Assembly (NCBI RefSeq): GCF_003033885.1
Contig: NZ_CP024081.1
Location: 1,767,980 to 1,831,979, forward strand
DNA: 64,000 bases
Origin: Pseudomonas rhizophila
GTDB taxonomy: Bacteria; Pseudomonadota; Gammaproteobacteria; Pseudomonadales; Pseudomonadaceae
Direction of reading: 5' to 3'
Shown: in pieces, positions 18,915-29,075 of the stretch
Layout of the letters: each line of letters starts with the position of its first letter
Position numbering within the stretch: the first letter of the stretch is position 1
Position numbers and translations under genes: made by a program
The notes under the pieces: generated by a model
Databases searched by the model: none
What the model was told of the DNA's origin: nothing
What the model saw: the letters and a program-made list of their open reading frames with translations, nothing else

Positions 18915-21779
18915 ATGCTCGAGCTCACTCTAGAGCAGATATCCATGGCCCAGACGGCTGTGGATAAAGACGCCGCGCTGCAATTGCTCGCTGACAAACT
19001 GGTGGCCGATGGCCTTGTAGCCGAGGGTTACCTGGCCGGCTTGCAGGCTCGCGAGGCCCAGGGCTCGACCTTTCTTGGCCAAGGTATTGCCATCCCCCAC
19101 GGCACCCCGCAAACCCGCGATCTTGTGTACTCCACCGGTGTGCGTCTGTTGCAGTTCCCCGACGGTGTGGACTGGGGTGACGGTCAGATCGTTTACCTGG
19201 CGATCGGTATCGCGGCCAAGTCCGACGAACACTTGCGTCTTTTGCAACTGCTGACCCGCGCCCTCGGCGAGACCGACCTGGGCCAGGCCCTGCGCCGCGC
19301 AGGTTCGGCCGAAGCGCTGTTGAAGCTGCTGCAAGGCGCGCCACAGGAACTGGCCTTGGATGCGCAGATGATCGGCCTCGGCGTGTCGGCCGACGATTTC
19401 GAAGAGCTGGTCTGGCGCGGTGCCCGTCTGCTGCGCCAGGCCGACTGTGTGAGCAACGGCTTTGCTGGAGTGTTGCAGCAGGTCGAGGCGCTGCCATTGG
19501 GCGATGGCCTGTGGTGGCTGCACAGCGAACAGACGGTCAAGCGTCCGGGCCTGGCCTTCGTCACGCCGGACAAGCCCATCCGTTACCTCGGTCAGCCCTT
19601 GAGCGGTCTGTTCTGTCTCGCCAGCCTCGGCGAGGCTCACCAGGCTTTGCTCGAAAGGCTCTGCGCGTTGTTGATCGAAGGCCGCGGCCATGAACTGGGT
19701 CGCGCCACCAGCAGCCGCAAGGTGCTGGAAGTGTTGGGCGGCGAACTGCCCGCCGATTGGCCCAGCGCCCGCATCGGTCTGGCCAATGCCCATGGTTTGC
19801 ACGCGCGTCCGGCGAAGATCCTCGCGCAACTGGCGAAAAGCTTCGAAGGCGAGATCCGCGTGCGCATCGTCGACGGCCAGGACAGCGCCGTGTCGGTCAA
19901 GAGCCTGAGCAAATTGCTGAGCCTGGGCGCTCGTCGCGGCCAGGTCCTGGAGTTCATCGCCGAACCGAGCATCGCCGCTGACGCCTTGCCGGCGCTGCTG
20001 GCCGCCATCGAAGAGGGCCTTGGCGAAGAAGTCGAGCCGCTGCCGCCACCGAGTGCGCCACAGCAAACCACCATGGCCGAGGTTGCTGCCGTCGTGCTGG
20101 CGCCCGAATCCGGCAGCTTGATCCAGGCCGTTGCCGCCGCTCCGGGCATTGCCATCGGCCCGGCCCACATCCAGGTGTTGCAGGCCTTCGAGTATCCATT
20201 GCGCGGCGAATCAGCGGCCATCGAGCGTGAGCGCCTGCAAAACGCCTTGAACCAAGTGCGCCGCGACATCGAAGGTCTGGTCGAACGCGCCAAGGCCAAG
20301 GCCATCCGCGAAATCTTTATCACCCATCAGGAGATGCTCGACGACCCGGCGCTGACCGATGAGGTCGACACTCGATTGAAGCTGGGCGAGAGCGCGCAAG
20401 CGGCGTGGATGGGCGTGATCGAAGCGGCTGCCAAAGAACAGGAAGCGCTGCAGGACGCACTGCTCGCCGAACGTGCCGCCGACCTGCGGGACGTCGGTCG
20501 GCGTGTGCTGGCGCAGTTGTGCGGCGTCGAAACCCCGAGCGAACCCGAGCAACCTTACATTCTGGTGATGGACGAGGTTGGCCCATCCGACGTCGCCCGT
20601 CTGGACCCCGCCCGCGTAGCGGGGATTCTCACCGCGCGCGGCGGCGCCACCGCCCACAGTGCCATTGTCGCCCGAGCCCTGGGGATCCCGGCGCTGGTGG
20701 GGGCCGGTGCGGCGGTGTTGCTGCTGGCGCCGGGCACTTCACTGTTGTTGGACGGCCAGCGCGGTCGCCTGCACGTGGACCCCGACGCGCCCACGCTGCA
20801 ACGGGCCACCGAAGAGCGCGACACCCGCGAGCAACGTCTCAAGGTCGCTGCCGAACAACGTCATCAACCGGCGCTGACCCGTGACGGTCATGCCGTGGAA
20901 GTGTTCGCCAACATCGGCGAGAGCGCCGGGGTCACCAGTGCGGTGGAGCAGGGCGCCGAAGGCATTGGCCTGTTGCGCACCGAACTGATTTTCATGGCTC
21001 ATACCCAGGCTCCCGATGAAGCGACTCAGGAAGCCGAATACCGCAAGGTGCTCGATGGCCTGGCCGGGCGACCGCTGGTGGTGCGTACCCTCGATGTGGG
21101 CGGCGACAAACCGCTGCCGTACTGGCCGATCGCGAAAGAGGAAAACCCGTTTCTCGGCGTGCGAGGCATTCGCCTGACCTTGCAACGTCCGCAGGTCATG
21201 GAAGCGCAATTGCGCGCCTTGTTGCGTTCTGCCGACAACCGTCCGTTGCGGATCATGTTCCCGATGGTGGGCAGCGTCGATGAGTGGCGTCAGGCCCGGG
21301 ACATGACCGAGCGCCTGCGCCTGGAGATCCCGGTGGCGGACCTGCAACTGGGGATCATGATCGAGGTGCCGTCCGCGGCATTGCTGGCGCCGGTGCTGGC
21401 CAAGGAAGTCGACTTCTTCAGTGTCGGCACCAACGACCTGACGCAATACACCCTGGCCATTGACCGCGGTCACCCAACCCTTTCGGCTCAGGCTGACGGC
21501 CTGCACCCGGCGGTGCTGCAACTGATCGACATCACCGTGCGTGCCGCCCATGCGCATGGCAAGTGGGTCGGCGTGTGCGGTGAGCTGGCGGCCGACCCTT
21601 TGGCGGTGCCGGTGCTGGTGGGCCTGGGCGTAGACGAGCTGAGTGTTTCGGCACGCAGCATTGCCGAGGTCAAGGCGCGGGTACGCGAAGTGAGCCTGGC
21701 GCAGGTAAAAATCCTCGCCCAAGAGGCCTTGGCCGTGGGCAGCGCCAATGACGTGCGCGCATTAGTGGAGGCGCTGTAA
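18915..21779 (+). CDS. fruB: Fructose PTS IIA-HPr-enzyme I fusion protein
   Basis: This polyphosphoryl transfer protein carries phosphate from PEP through EI and HPr to IIA-Fru. The 954-residue fusion has three domains: IIA (about 1-145, phospho-His H62 in AIPHGTP), HPr (about 284-370, phospho-His H296 in GLHARPA) and enzyme I (about 403-954, phospho-His H581 in GGATAHSAIVAR; PEP-binding C-terminal barrel with FSVGTNDLTQY). A less conserved segment (about 150-280) joins IIA and HPr. ATG at 18915 follows AAGGAGA. Its stop overlaps fruK by 1 nt. Confidence 0.97.
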   Translation: MLELTLEQISMAQTAVDKDAALQLLADKLVADGLVAEGYLAGLQAREAQGSTFLGQGIAIPHGTPQTRDLVYSTGVRLLQFPDGVDWGDGQIVYLAIGIAAKSDEHLRLLQLLTRALGETDLGQALRRAGSAEALLKLLQGAPQELALDAQMIGLGVSADDFEELVWRGARLLRQADCVSNGFAGVLQQVEALPLGDGLWWLHSEQTVKRPGLAFVTPDKPIRYLGQPLSGLFCLASLGEAHQALLERLCALLIEGRGHELGRATSSRKVLEVLGGELPADWPSARIGLANAHGLHARPAKILAQLAKSFEGEIRVRIVDGQDSAVSVKSLSKLLSLGARRGQVLEFIAEPSIAADALPALLAAIEEGLGEEVEPLPPPSAPQQTTMAEVAAVVLAPESGSLIQAVAAAPGIAIGPAHIQVLQAFEYPLRGESAAIERERLQNALNQVRRDIEGLVERAKAKAIREIFITHQEMLDDPALTDEVDTRLKLGESAQAAWMGVIEAAAKEQEALQDALLAERAADLRDVGRRVLAQLCGVETPSEPEQPYILVMDEVGPSDVARLDPARVAGILTARGGATAHSAIVARALGIPALVGAGAAVLLLAPGTSLLLDGQRGRLHVDPDAPTLQRATEERDTREQRLKVAAEQRHQPALTRDGHAVEVFANIGESAGVTSAVEQGAEGIGLLRTELIFMAHTQAPDEATQEAEYRKVLDGLAGRPLVVRTLDVGGDKPLPYWPIAKEENPFLGVRGIRLTLQRPQVMEAQLRALLRSADNRPLRIMFPMVGSVDEWRQARDMTERLRLEIPVADLQLGIMIEVPSAALLAPVLAKEVDFFSVGTNDLTQYTLAIDRGHPTLSAQADGLHPAVLQLIDITVRAAHAHGKWVGVCGELAADPLAVPVLVGLGVDELSVSARSIAEVKARVREVSLAQVKILAQEALAVGSANDVRALVEAL

Positions 21780-22720
21780 TGGCCAAGATCCTTACCCTGA
21801 CCCTCAACCCGGCGCTCGACCTCACGGTGGAACTGGCGCGCCTGGAACCCGGTCAGGTCAACCGCAGCGATGCCATGCACAGCCACGCCGCCGGCAAGGG
21901 CGTGAACGTGGCCCAGGTGCTGGCTGACCTCGGCCACACTGTGACCGTCAGTGGCTTTCTCGGTGAAGACAACGCCCAGGCATTCGAAACGCTGTTCGCC
22001 CAGCGCGGTTTTGTCGACGCCTTTATTCGCGTCCCAGGGGAGACCCGCAGCAACATCAAGCTGGCCGAGCAGGACGGACGCATCACCGACCTCAACGGTC
22101 CAGGCCCGGTGGTTGATGACGCCGCGCAGCAAGCGTTGCTTGAGCGACTGGAACACATCGCCCCGGGCCACGATGCCGTGGTAGTGGCGGGCAGCCTGCC
22201 CCGGGGCGTCAGCCCGCAATGGTTGCAGGCGCTGATCATTCGCTTGAAGGCACTGGGCTTGAACGTGGCCCTCGACACCAGCGGCGAAGCCTTGCGCGTC
22301 GCCCTCGCGGCGGGGCCGTGGCTGATCAAGCCAAACACCGAGGAACTGGCCGATGCGCTGGGTTGCGACGTGGTGAGCGAATTTGCCCAGGCGGAAGCGG
22401 CGCAACGATTGCACGCCCAAGGCATCGAGCATGTGGTGATTTCCCACGGCGCCGACGGCGTGAACTGGTTCAGTGTCGGTTCGGCGCTGCATGCCTCGCC
22501 GCCCAGCGTCACTGTCGCCAGCACCGTGGGGGCCGGCGATTCGCTGCTGGCCGGCATGCTGCATGGCCTGCTCAGCGCCGATACGCCGCAACAGACCCTG
22601 CGCACCGCCACGGCCATCGCCGCCATGGCCGTGACGCAGATCGGTTTTGGCATCCATGACACCGCGTTGCTGGCGTCGCTTGAACAGGGCGTGCGCGTGC
22701 GCCCCCTGACCGAACAATAA
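21779..22720 (+). CDS. fruK: 1-phosphofructokinase
   Basis: FruK phosphorylates fructose 1-phosphate, the product of the fructose PTS, to fructose 1,6-bisphosphate. The 313-residue PfkB-family protein has the N-terminal TLNPALD start, the HAAGKGVNVAQVLADLG substrate region and the C-terminal GAGDSLLAGML signature containing the catalytic Asp. The start codon overlaps the fruB stop (TAATG), so it is translationally coupled; fruA follows after 14 nt. Confidence 0.97.
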   Translation: MAKILTLTLNPALDLTVELARLEPGQVNRSDAMHSHAAGKGVNVAQVLADLGHTVTVSGFLGEDNAQAFETLFAQRGFVDAFIRVPGETRSNIKLAEQDGRITDLNGPGPVVDDAAQQALLERLEHIAPGHDAVVVAGSLPRGVSPQWLQALIIRLKALGLNVALDTSGEALRVALAAGPWLIKPNTEELADALGCDVVSEFAQAEAAQRLHAQGIEHVVISHGADGVNWFSVGSALHASPPSVTVASTVGAGDSLLAGMLHGLLSADTPQQTLRTATAIAAMAVTQIGFGIHDTALLASLEQGVRVRPLTEQ

Positions 22721-22734
22721 GAGGGTTCGCAAGA

Positions 22735-24477
22735 ATGAAATTAGCCATTGTGACGGCCTGCCCGAACGGCATGGTCACCAGTGTGTTGTGCGCCCGCCTG
22801 CTGGACGCGGCAGCCCAGCGCCAGGGTTGGAGCACCAGCGTGGAAGTCCATGACGCGGCCCATCCGGAGCGCCAATTATCGGCGGCGACCCTGGAAGCGG
22901 CCGAGTGGGTGTTGCTGGTAGCCAGCGGCCCGGTGGATATGTCGCGGTTCGTCGGCAAACGTCTGTTCCGCAGCACCCCGGCCCAGGCCCTGCAGGATGT
23001 CGATTCGGTGCTGCGTCGCGGCGCCGAAGAGGCCAAGGTTTTTGTCGAGTCGGATGTGCTGGAAGAGGCACCTGCGGTTTCGGCTGAGCGGGCTCCTCGT
23101 CTGGTCGCCATCACTGCTTGCCCAACCGGCGTGGCCCATACCTTCATGGCCGCCGAGGCGTTGCAGCAGGCAGCGAAGAAGCTCGGTTACGACTTGCAAG
23201 TGGAAACCCAGGGCTCGGTGGGCGCCCGCAATCCGTTGAGCCCCGAGGCCATCGCCGAGGCCGACGTGGTGTTGCTGGCCACCGACATCGAAGTCGCCAC
23301 CGAGCGTTTTGCCGGCAAGAAAATCTATCGCTGCGGCACCGGCATTGCCTTGAAGCAGGCCGAAGCCACCCTGAACAAGGCGCTTGCCGAAGGCCGCCAG
23401 GAAAGCGCGTCGGGCGGTGCCAGTGCTGCGGCAAAAACGGAGAAGACCGGTGTCTATAAGCACCTGCTGACCGGCGTGTCGTTCATGTTGCCGATGGTGG
23501 TGGCCGGTGGTCTGTTGATCGCCTTGTCGTTCGTGTTTGGCATTACCGCGTTCAAGGAGCCCGGCACGCTGGCGGCGGCGCTGATGCAGATCGGCGGTGA
23601 CACCGCGTTCAAACTGATGGTGCCGTTGCTGGCCGGCTACATCGCCTATTCCATCGCCGACCGTCCCGGCCTGGCGCCCGGCATGATCGGCGGGATGCTC
23701 GCAAGCACCTTGGGCGCGGGGTTCATCGGCGGGATCATCGCCGGTTTCCTGGCCGGTTACGCGGCCAAGGCGATCAACCGCTACGCGCGCCTGCCCCAGA
23801 GCCTGGAAGCGCTCAAGCCGATCCTGATCATCCCGCTGCTGGCGAGCCTGTTTACCGGTCTGGTGATGATCTACATCGTCGGCAAACCGGTGGCGGGCAT
23901 GCTGGATGGCCTGACCCATTTCCTCGACAGCATGGGCACCACCAACGCGATTCTGTTGGGTGTTTTGCTGGGGGCGATGATGTGTGTCGACCTTGGCGGG
24001 CCGATCAACAAGGCCGCCTATGCGTTTTCCGTGGGACTGCTGGCGTCGCAAAGTTATGCACCGATGGCGGCGGCCATGGCCGCTGGCATGGTGCCGCCGA
24101 TTGGCCTGGGCATCGCAACCTTTATCGCCCGTCGCAAGTTTGCCCAGACCGAACGCGAGGCCGGTAAAGCGGCGCTGGTGCTGGGGCTGTGCTTCATCTC
24201 CGAAGGGGCGATTCCGTTCGCCGCCAAGGACCCGTTGCGGGTGATCCCGGCCAGCATCGCCGGCGGCGCACTGACCGGTGCGCTGTCGATGTACTTCGGC
24301 TGCAAACTGATGGCGCCTCACGGTGGGCTGTTCGTGATGCTGATCCCCAATGCCATCAACCATGCGTTGTTGTATTTGCTGGCGATCGTGGCGGGGAGCC
24401 TGCTGACGGCGGTGTCCTATGCGCTGCTCAAGCGGCCGGAAGTGGTGGAGATGGCGTTGGAGCCGGCCAAGGCCTGA
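22735..24477 (+). CDS. fruA: Fructose PTS transporter, EIIB'BC components
   Basis: FruA imports fructose and phosphorylates it at C1. The 580-residue inner-membrane protein has an N-terminal IIB-like duplicate (1-100, with C9 in VTACPNG). An active IIB domain follows (about 120-215, phospho-Cys C129 in ITACPTGVAHTFMAAEAL), then a IIC domain (about 240-570) with eight to ten hydrophobic segments and the conserved GGPINKAA and EGAIPFAAKDPLRVIP stretches. It is the last gene of fruBKA. Confidence 0.97.
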   Translation: MKLAIVTACPNGMVTSVLCARLLDAAAQRQGWSTSVEVHDAAHPERQLSAATLEAAEWVLLVASGPVDMSRFVGKRLFRSTPAQALQDVDSVLRRGAEEAKVFVESDVLEEAPAVSAERAPRLVAITACPTGVAHTFMAAEALQQAAKKLGYDLQVETQGSVGARNPLSPEAIAEADVVLLATDIEVATERFAGKKIYRCGTGIALKQAEATLNKALAEGRQESASGGASAAAKTEKTGVYKHLLTGVSFMLPMVVAGGLLIALSFVFGITAFKEPGTLAAALMQIGGDTAFKLMVPLLAGYIAYSIADRPGLAPGMIGGMLASTLGAGFIGGIIAGFLAGYAAKAINRYARLPQSLEALKPILIIPLLASLFTGLVMIYIVGKPVAGMLDGLTHFLDSMGTTNAILLGVLLGAMMCVDLGGPINKAAYAFSVGLLASQSYAPMAAAMAAGMVPPIGLGIATFIARRKFAQTEREAGKAALVLGLCFISEGAIPFAAKDPLRVIPASIAGGALTGALSMYFGCKLMAPHGGLFVMLIPNAINHALLYLLAIVAGSLLTAVSYALLKRPEVVEMALEPAKA

Positions 24478-24506
24478 TCACTTTAGTTTGAACAATGAAA
24501 ATTCCC

Positions 24507-24595
24507 TGTGGGAGCGAGCCTGCTCGCGATAGCGGTGTATCAGTCGACAATGGGTTGCCTGATACTCTGCAATCGCGAGCAGGCTCGCTCCCACA
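24507..24595. repeat. REP pair (BIME) after fruA
   Basis: Two inverted copies of the REP core TGTGGGAGCGAGCCTGCTCG lie about 40 nt apart between fruA and the phosphatase gene. The same REP family recurs at 26243, 37050, 49230, 62000 and 63204. Confidence 0.9.
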
Positions 24596-24677
24596 GTGGT
24601 TTTGGGGTGTTCACAAGATCCCTGTCACGCCTGATTAACACTGCCATGCTTAAGTTTCCCCATTTGGGGGAAACACC

Positions 24678-26219
24678 ATGAGCGAATTTGACCTAGGCCG
24701 TCGCCGTGTGATGCAAGCCGTGGGGGCGGGGTTGTTGTTGCCGGGGCTGGCGCCGGCGGTGATTGCCTCAGTCAAGGATCGCCCGGTGCTCACCGATGGC
24801 GTGCAGTCTGGCGATTTGCAGGGCGACCGGGCGATGATCTGGAGCCGCTGCGACCGCCCGGCCCGGATGGTGGTGGAATGGGACACCCGCAGCCAGTTGC
24901 CCAACCCGCGGCGTTTTGTCTCGCCACTGGTTGACAGCCGCAGCGATTTTACCGCTCGGGTCGAGCTCACCGGGCTGCCGCCTGACCAGGCAATTTTCTA
25001 CCGCGTGCATTTTGAAGACGCCCAGACCGGTGTCGCCAGTGAGCCCTGGCTCGGTCACCTGCGCAGCGTGCCGCAGTTCAAGCGCAACATCCGGTTTGTC
25101 TGGAGCGGCGACACCGTCGGCCAGGGCTTCGGGATCAACCTGGATATTGGCGGCATGCGCATCTACGAAGCCATGCGTTTGCGCCTGCCGGATTTTTTTA
25201 TCCACAGCGGCGACACCATCTACGCGGACGGTCCGGTGCCGGCGCAGATCACCACCGAAGGCGGGCGCATCTGGCGCAACCTCACCACTGAAGCCAAGAG
25301 CAAGGTCGCCGAGACTCTGGACGAGTATCGTGGCAACTACCGCTACAACCTGATGGACGAGAACGTGCGCCGCTTCAACGCCGAAGTGCCGCAGATCTGG
25401 CAATGGGACGATCATGAGGTGGTCAACAACTGGTCGCCGGGCAAGCAACTGGATGAACGTTACCAGACCAAGGATATCCACAGTCTTGTTGGCCGTGCGC
25501 GGCAGGCCTGGCTGGAATACGCCCCCATGCGCTTGCAGAAGGCCGACGGCGGCGGGCGGATCTACCGCAAGCTCGCTTACGGGCCGATGCTGGATGTGTT
25601 CGTGCTGGACATGCGCAGCTACCGCGAAGCCAACGACGCCAACCTCGGCGGGGCCAAACCCTTTCTCGGTCGCGAGCAGTTGGACTGGCTCAAGGGCGAA
25701 TTGAAGCAGTCCCGTGCCCAGTGGAAAGTCATTGCTGCCGACATGCCCATCGGCCTGGGTGTGCCCGACGGCGAAGTCAGCCCCGGCGTGTCGCGTTGGG
25801 AAGCGGTCGCCAACGGTGATCCGGGGCCGGCCCAGGGCCGTGAGCTGGAGATCGCCGAGTTGCTCGGCTACCTGCGCAAGCATCAGGTGCGCAACTACGT
25901 CTGGCTCACCGCTGACGTGCACTATTGCGCCGCCCACCATTACCACCCGGAACAGGCCGCGTTCCAGGATTTCGAACCCTTCTGGGAGTTTGTCGCCGGG
26001 CCGTTGAACGCCGGCAGCTTCGGGCCCAATCCTCTGGACAAGACGTTCGGTCCCGAAGTGGTGTTCCAGAAAGCCCCCCCGGCGCAGAACACGTCGCCGT
26101 TTGCCGGATACCAGTTCTTTGGCGAGGTGAACATCGACGGCCAGAGCGGGGAGATGAGCGTGGTGTTGCGGGATCTGGAGGGCGTGGCAGTGTTCGAGAA
26201 GAAGTTGCAGCCGGTCTGA
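24678..26219 (+). CDS. PhoD-like alkaline phosphatase, Tat-exported
   Basis: This 513-residue protein is a PhoD-type phosphomono/diesterase, a Ca/Fe enzyme of the periplasm. A twin-arginine signal is visible near the N terminus (GRRRVMQAV followed by a hydrophobic run ending at APAVIA). The PhoD N-terminal domain (about 35-130) precedes the metallophosphatase domain. Metal-binding motifs are WSGDTVG, FIHSGDTIYADG, WDDHEVVNNW and LTADVHYCAAHHY. ATG at 24678 follows GGGGGAAAC. It is flanked on both sides by REP pairs and is probably monocistronic. I see no clear Pho box. Confidence 0.9.
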   Translation: MSEFDLGRRRVMQAVGAGLLLPGLAPAVIASVKDRPVLTDGVQSGDLQGDRAMIWSRCDRPARMVVEWDTRSQLPNPRRFVSPLVDSRSDFTARVELTGLPPDQAIFYRVHFEDAQTGVASEPWLGHLRSVPQFKRNIRFVWSGDTVGQGFGINLDIGGMRIYEAMRLRLPDFFIHSGDTIYADGPVPAQITTEGGRIWRNLTTEAKSKVAETLDEYRGNYRYNLMDENVRRFNAEVPQIWQWDDHEVVNNWSPGKQLDERYQTKDIHSLVGRARQAWLEYAPMRLQKADGGGRIYRKLAYGPMLDVFVLDMRSYREANDANLGGAKPFLGREQLDWLKGELKQSRAQWKVIAADMPIGLGVPDGEVSPGVSRWEAVANGDPGPAQGRELEIAELLGYLRKHQVRNYVWLTADVHYCAAHHYHPEQAAFQDFEPFWEFVAGPLNAGSFGPNPLDKTFGPEVVFQKAPPAQNTSPFAGYQFFGEVNIDGQSGEMSVVLRDLEGVAVFEKKLQPV

Positions 26220-26242
26220 GTTTCAAGTACGCCACCAATCAA

Positions 26243-26331
26243 TGTGGGAGCGAGCCTGCTCGCGATGCGCTGTGTCAGTCGACAAAAGTGCCGTCTGATA
26301 CTCCGCTATCGCGAGCAGGCTCGCTCCCACA
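26243..26331. repeat. REP pair (BIME) after the phosphatase gene
   Basis: Inverted copies of TGTGGGAGCGAGCCTGCTCG about 40 nt apart, between two convergent genes. Confidence 0.9.
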
Positions 26332-26358
26332 GAGGGCAGTGTTTTAGCGGGTGGCTTG

Positions 26359-28884
26359 TCAGTAGACATCCCGCCTGTACCGGCCCTGTTCGATCAAGCG
26401 CTCCACTGCCGCGGCGCCGAGCACGTCGTTGAGCACCTGATCCACGCCCGACGCCATGCCCTGCAAGCTGCCGCAGACATAGATCGCCGCACCGTCGGCC
26501 AGCCATTGCTTGAGCAGGGCCGAGGATTCGCGCAGGCGGTCCTGGACGTAGATTTTCTGTTCCTGATCCCGAGAAAACGCCAGGTCCAGGCGTTCCAGAT
26601 CGCCGGAGGTCACCCATTCCTGTAACTCATCACGGCAGTGGAAATCATGCTCGCGCTGGCGCTCGCCGAACAGCAGCCAGTTGCGCTGCATGCCCTCGGC
26701 CACCCGCGCCTTGAGCAGGCTGCGCAGGCCGGCCAGACCGGTGCCGTTGCCCAGCAATATCATGGGCACGCCCTGAGGCGGCAGATGGAAGCCGCTATTG
26801 CGGCGTACCCGCAGGCTGATGGCACTGCCCAGCGGCGCATGCTCGGTGAGCCAACCGGAACCGATACCCAGGTTGCCATCGGCGTGACGTTCCTGGCGCA
26901 CAATCAGCTCCAGCAGGCCATCGGCGGCAATCGAAGCGATGGAATATTCGCGCAGTGCCAGTGGCGCCAGGGCATCCACCAGGGCCTGGGCATGCATGCC
27001 CACCAGATGGGCGCGATTTTCCGGCAGTTGGCGGTTGGCCAGGGCCTGATCGAGGCGCTGGGGCAAGCCATCGACCTGCACGCGAGCAACGCCGGCGATG
27101 CCCAGGCCCTCCAGGAAATGGTCGATGGCCGACAGGTCATTGCGCGGCAGGATTTCCACCAGGTCACCGGCCAGCCAACTGCTCGGGCCGGGCGCGGTGA
27201 GGCCCAACAGATACACGCCAGAGCCGCTGCTCTCGGGGTTGAGCAAGGTGCGCTGGTGCAGTGTCCAGTTCTCGAAACTGGGCGCCTGCCAAGTGTCCAG
27301 CGGAGCCTGGCCGGTCAGTTCGGCCAATTGCTGTTGCCAGTGACGCAAGGCGTAAGGGTCGCCACTGTCGACTTCCACCGGAGCGAACAGAGTCTTGCCG
27401 CCGTGCTCCGACAGCCAGGTGTGCAGGCGTCGGGCGAAGCCGCAGAAGTTTTCGTATTGCCGATCGCCCAGGCCCAGCACCGAATACTGCAGGCGCTCCA
27501 GGCTCATGGCCCGACCCAACACGTTACGCTCGAAACCCCGGGCGCTGTCCGGTCCTTCGCCGTCGCCAAAGGTGCTGACGACGAACAAGGCGTGGCTGCA
27601 ATTGCTCAGCTCCTGCTCGCTGACACCGGCCAGCGGCTGGACCTTCACCGGCAAACCGGCCGCCTGGAGCTGGCCGGCGGTCTGCCAGGCCAGTTGCTCG
27701 GCGAAACCGCTCTGGCTGGCGAACCCGATCAGCCAGGCGGGCGCATCGCTGCGGTTGGCACCCAGCTCCTGGCGGGCATTCTTGATTTGGCGCTTCTTGC
27801 GGCGACGGTCCAGGTACAGCAACCAGCCGGTGATGAAGAACAGCGGCATGGTCAGCGCGGCGACCGTCACCAGGATCCGCCCGATCAGGCCGAAATAGCT
27901 GCCGATATGCAAGGCGTAGACGCTGGTCAGCAACTGCGCCTTGAGGCTCTTATCGCTGTAGCGGCTGTGACCACTGATGACACCGGTGGCCGGGTCGAGG
28001 ATGAGCTGGTTCAGCGCCCGGTCATGAGGCGAGTTTTTCAGCAGGTAGAACACCGTTGCCGGTTGCCCGGCCACCGGCGGCATGCGCACGTTGTAGGCGA
28101 TCAGGCCAGGGCCCGCGGCGCTGTAGATGCTGCTCCACATGGCCCGATAGTCGGCCACCGGCGGCGGGCCGCTCGGCGCTGGGCCGCGGTTGCGCACCCG
28201 TTCTTCTTCGGGGGAATCGGAGAGCAGGTGAGTCACGCCTTTGTTGTACCAATCGTAGGACCAGGTCAGGCCGGTCAGGGCCGCCAGCAGATAGAACGCC
28301 AGGCACCAGGTGCCCGCCACCGAGTGCAGGTCCCAGTTGAAGCTGCGGCCTTTTTTCGCCCAGTCGAGGGTTAGCCAGGCACGCCAGCTTTTCCATTGGC
28401 GTGGCCAGCGCAGGTACAGCCCGGACAGGCAGAAAAACACCAGGATCAGCGTGCAGGCACCGGTAATCTGTCGACCTACATCCTCCAAGGCCAGGACGCG
28501 ATGCAGCCTGAGTATCAGAGCGAAGAGATCCTGGCCCACCACATCGCCCATGAATTGTGCGTTGTACGGGTTGAAATAGCGCATGGGCCCGCGCTTTTCC
28601 CCAGGCGGGGCGGCGAAAATTGCCCGTGCGGCGTGGCCGCTCTCGGTCTCGACCCAAAGCATGGCGACGGTTTTACCGGAAGCGGCCTCGATCTGTTGCA
28701 CCAGCTCGGCAGGCGGCAGGACGCCTTCCGGTTGTTTCGGGACCATCAACACCTGGGGGTTCAACGCCCGCAGGATTTCGTCCTGAAACGACACCGCGGC
28801 ACCGGTAATGCCCATAAACGCCAGGACCAGCCCGGCGCTGATGCCGAAAAACCAGTGCAACTGGAACAGGGTTTTCTTAAACAC
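26359..28884 (-). CDS. PepSY-TM / flavodoxin-reductase fusion (probable ferric or siderophore reductase)
   Basis: The 841-residue inner-membrane protein has an N-terminal PepSY-associated TM region (about 1-375; hydrophobic helices near 8-30, 140-158, 190-212 and 340-362). A flavodoxin domain follows (about 395-540, with [18 protein letters not shown] and [15 protein letters not shown]), then an FAD/NAD(P)H reductase module (about 565-841, with [22 protein letters not shown] and [17 protein letters not shown]). Such fusions transfer electrons from NADPH across the membrane; several Pseudomonas members (for example PA4513) are iron-regulated and linked to siderophore iron reduction. A Fur-like site lies upstream. 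Confidence 0.85.
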   Translation of the reverse strand: MFKKTLFQLHWFFGISAGLVLAFMGITGAAVSFQDEILRALNPQVLMVPKQPEGVLPPAELVQQIEAASGKTVAMLWVETESGHAARAIFAAPPGEKRGPMRYFNPYNAQFMGDVVGQDLFALILRLHRVLALEDVGRQITGACTLILVFFCLSGLYLRWPRQWKSWRAWLTLDWAKKGRSFNWDLHSVAGTWCLAFYLLAALTGLTWSYDWYNKGVTHLLSDSPEEERVRNRGPAPSGPPPVADYRAMWSSIYSAAGPGLIAYNVRMPPVAGQPATVFYLLKNSPHDRALNQLILDPATGVISGHSRYSDKSLKAQLLTSVYALHIGSYFGLIGRILVTVAALTMPLFFITGWLLYLDRRRKKRQIKNARQELGANRSDAPAWLIGFASQSGFAEQLAWQTAGQLQAAGLPVKVQPLAGVSEQELSNCSHALFVVSTFGDGEGPDSARGFERNVLGRAMSLERLQYSVLGLGDRQYENFCGFARRLHTWLSEHGGKTLFAPVEVDSGDPYALRHWQQQLAELTGQAPLDTWQAPSFENWTLHQRTLLNPESSGSGVYLLGLTAPGPSSWLAGDLVEILPRNDLSAIDHFLEGLGIAGVARVQVDGLPQRLDQALANRQLPENRAHLVGMHAQALVDALAPLALREYSIASIAADGLLELIVRQERHADGNLGIGSGWLTEHAPLGSAISLRVRRNSGFHLPPQGVPMILLGNGTGLAGLRSLLKARVAEGMQRNWLLFGERQREHDFHCRDELQEWVTSGDLERLDLAFSRDQEQKIYVQDRLRESSALLKQWLADGAAIYVCGSLQGMASGVDQVLNDVLGAAAVERLIEQGRYRRDVY

Positions 28885-28926
28885 GTCACTCGCCTTTCAG
28901 TCATTGCTGTTCATCATGGCGCGCAT

Positions 28927-28945
28927 GTTATCGAGAACCATTCAT
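28927..28945 (-). promoter_or_regulatory. Possible Fur box
   Basis: The 19-bp segment agrees with the E. coli Fur consensus GATAATGATAATCATTATC at about 11 of 19 positions, including the core GA.AA.CATT. It lies 43-61 bp upstream of the PepSY-reductase start codon, where iron repression would be expected. Confidence 0.4.
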
Positions 28946-29023
28946 AAACACACATAAAAGCCACATGATTCAGACAAGCCTGAAGTCAATAGCATTGCGC
29001 TGATGGGCGCGTTTTGCGCTATT

Positions 29024-29057
29024 GCAAAAAAGCCCGTGACACAGTCACGGGCTTTCG
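29024..29057 (-). terminator. Rho-independent terminator of speC
   Basis: AAAGCCCGTGAC and GTCACGGGCTTT (29029-29055) form a 12-bp stem with a 3-nt loop. On the minus strand it is followed by a run of T residues, directly after the speC stop. Confidence 0.9.
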
Positions 29058-29075
29058 GGTCCAGCGACCAGCGAA

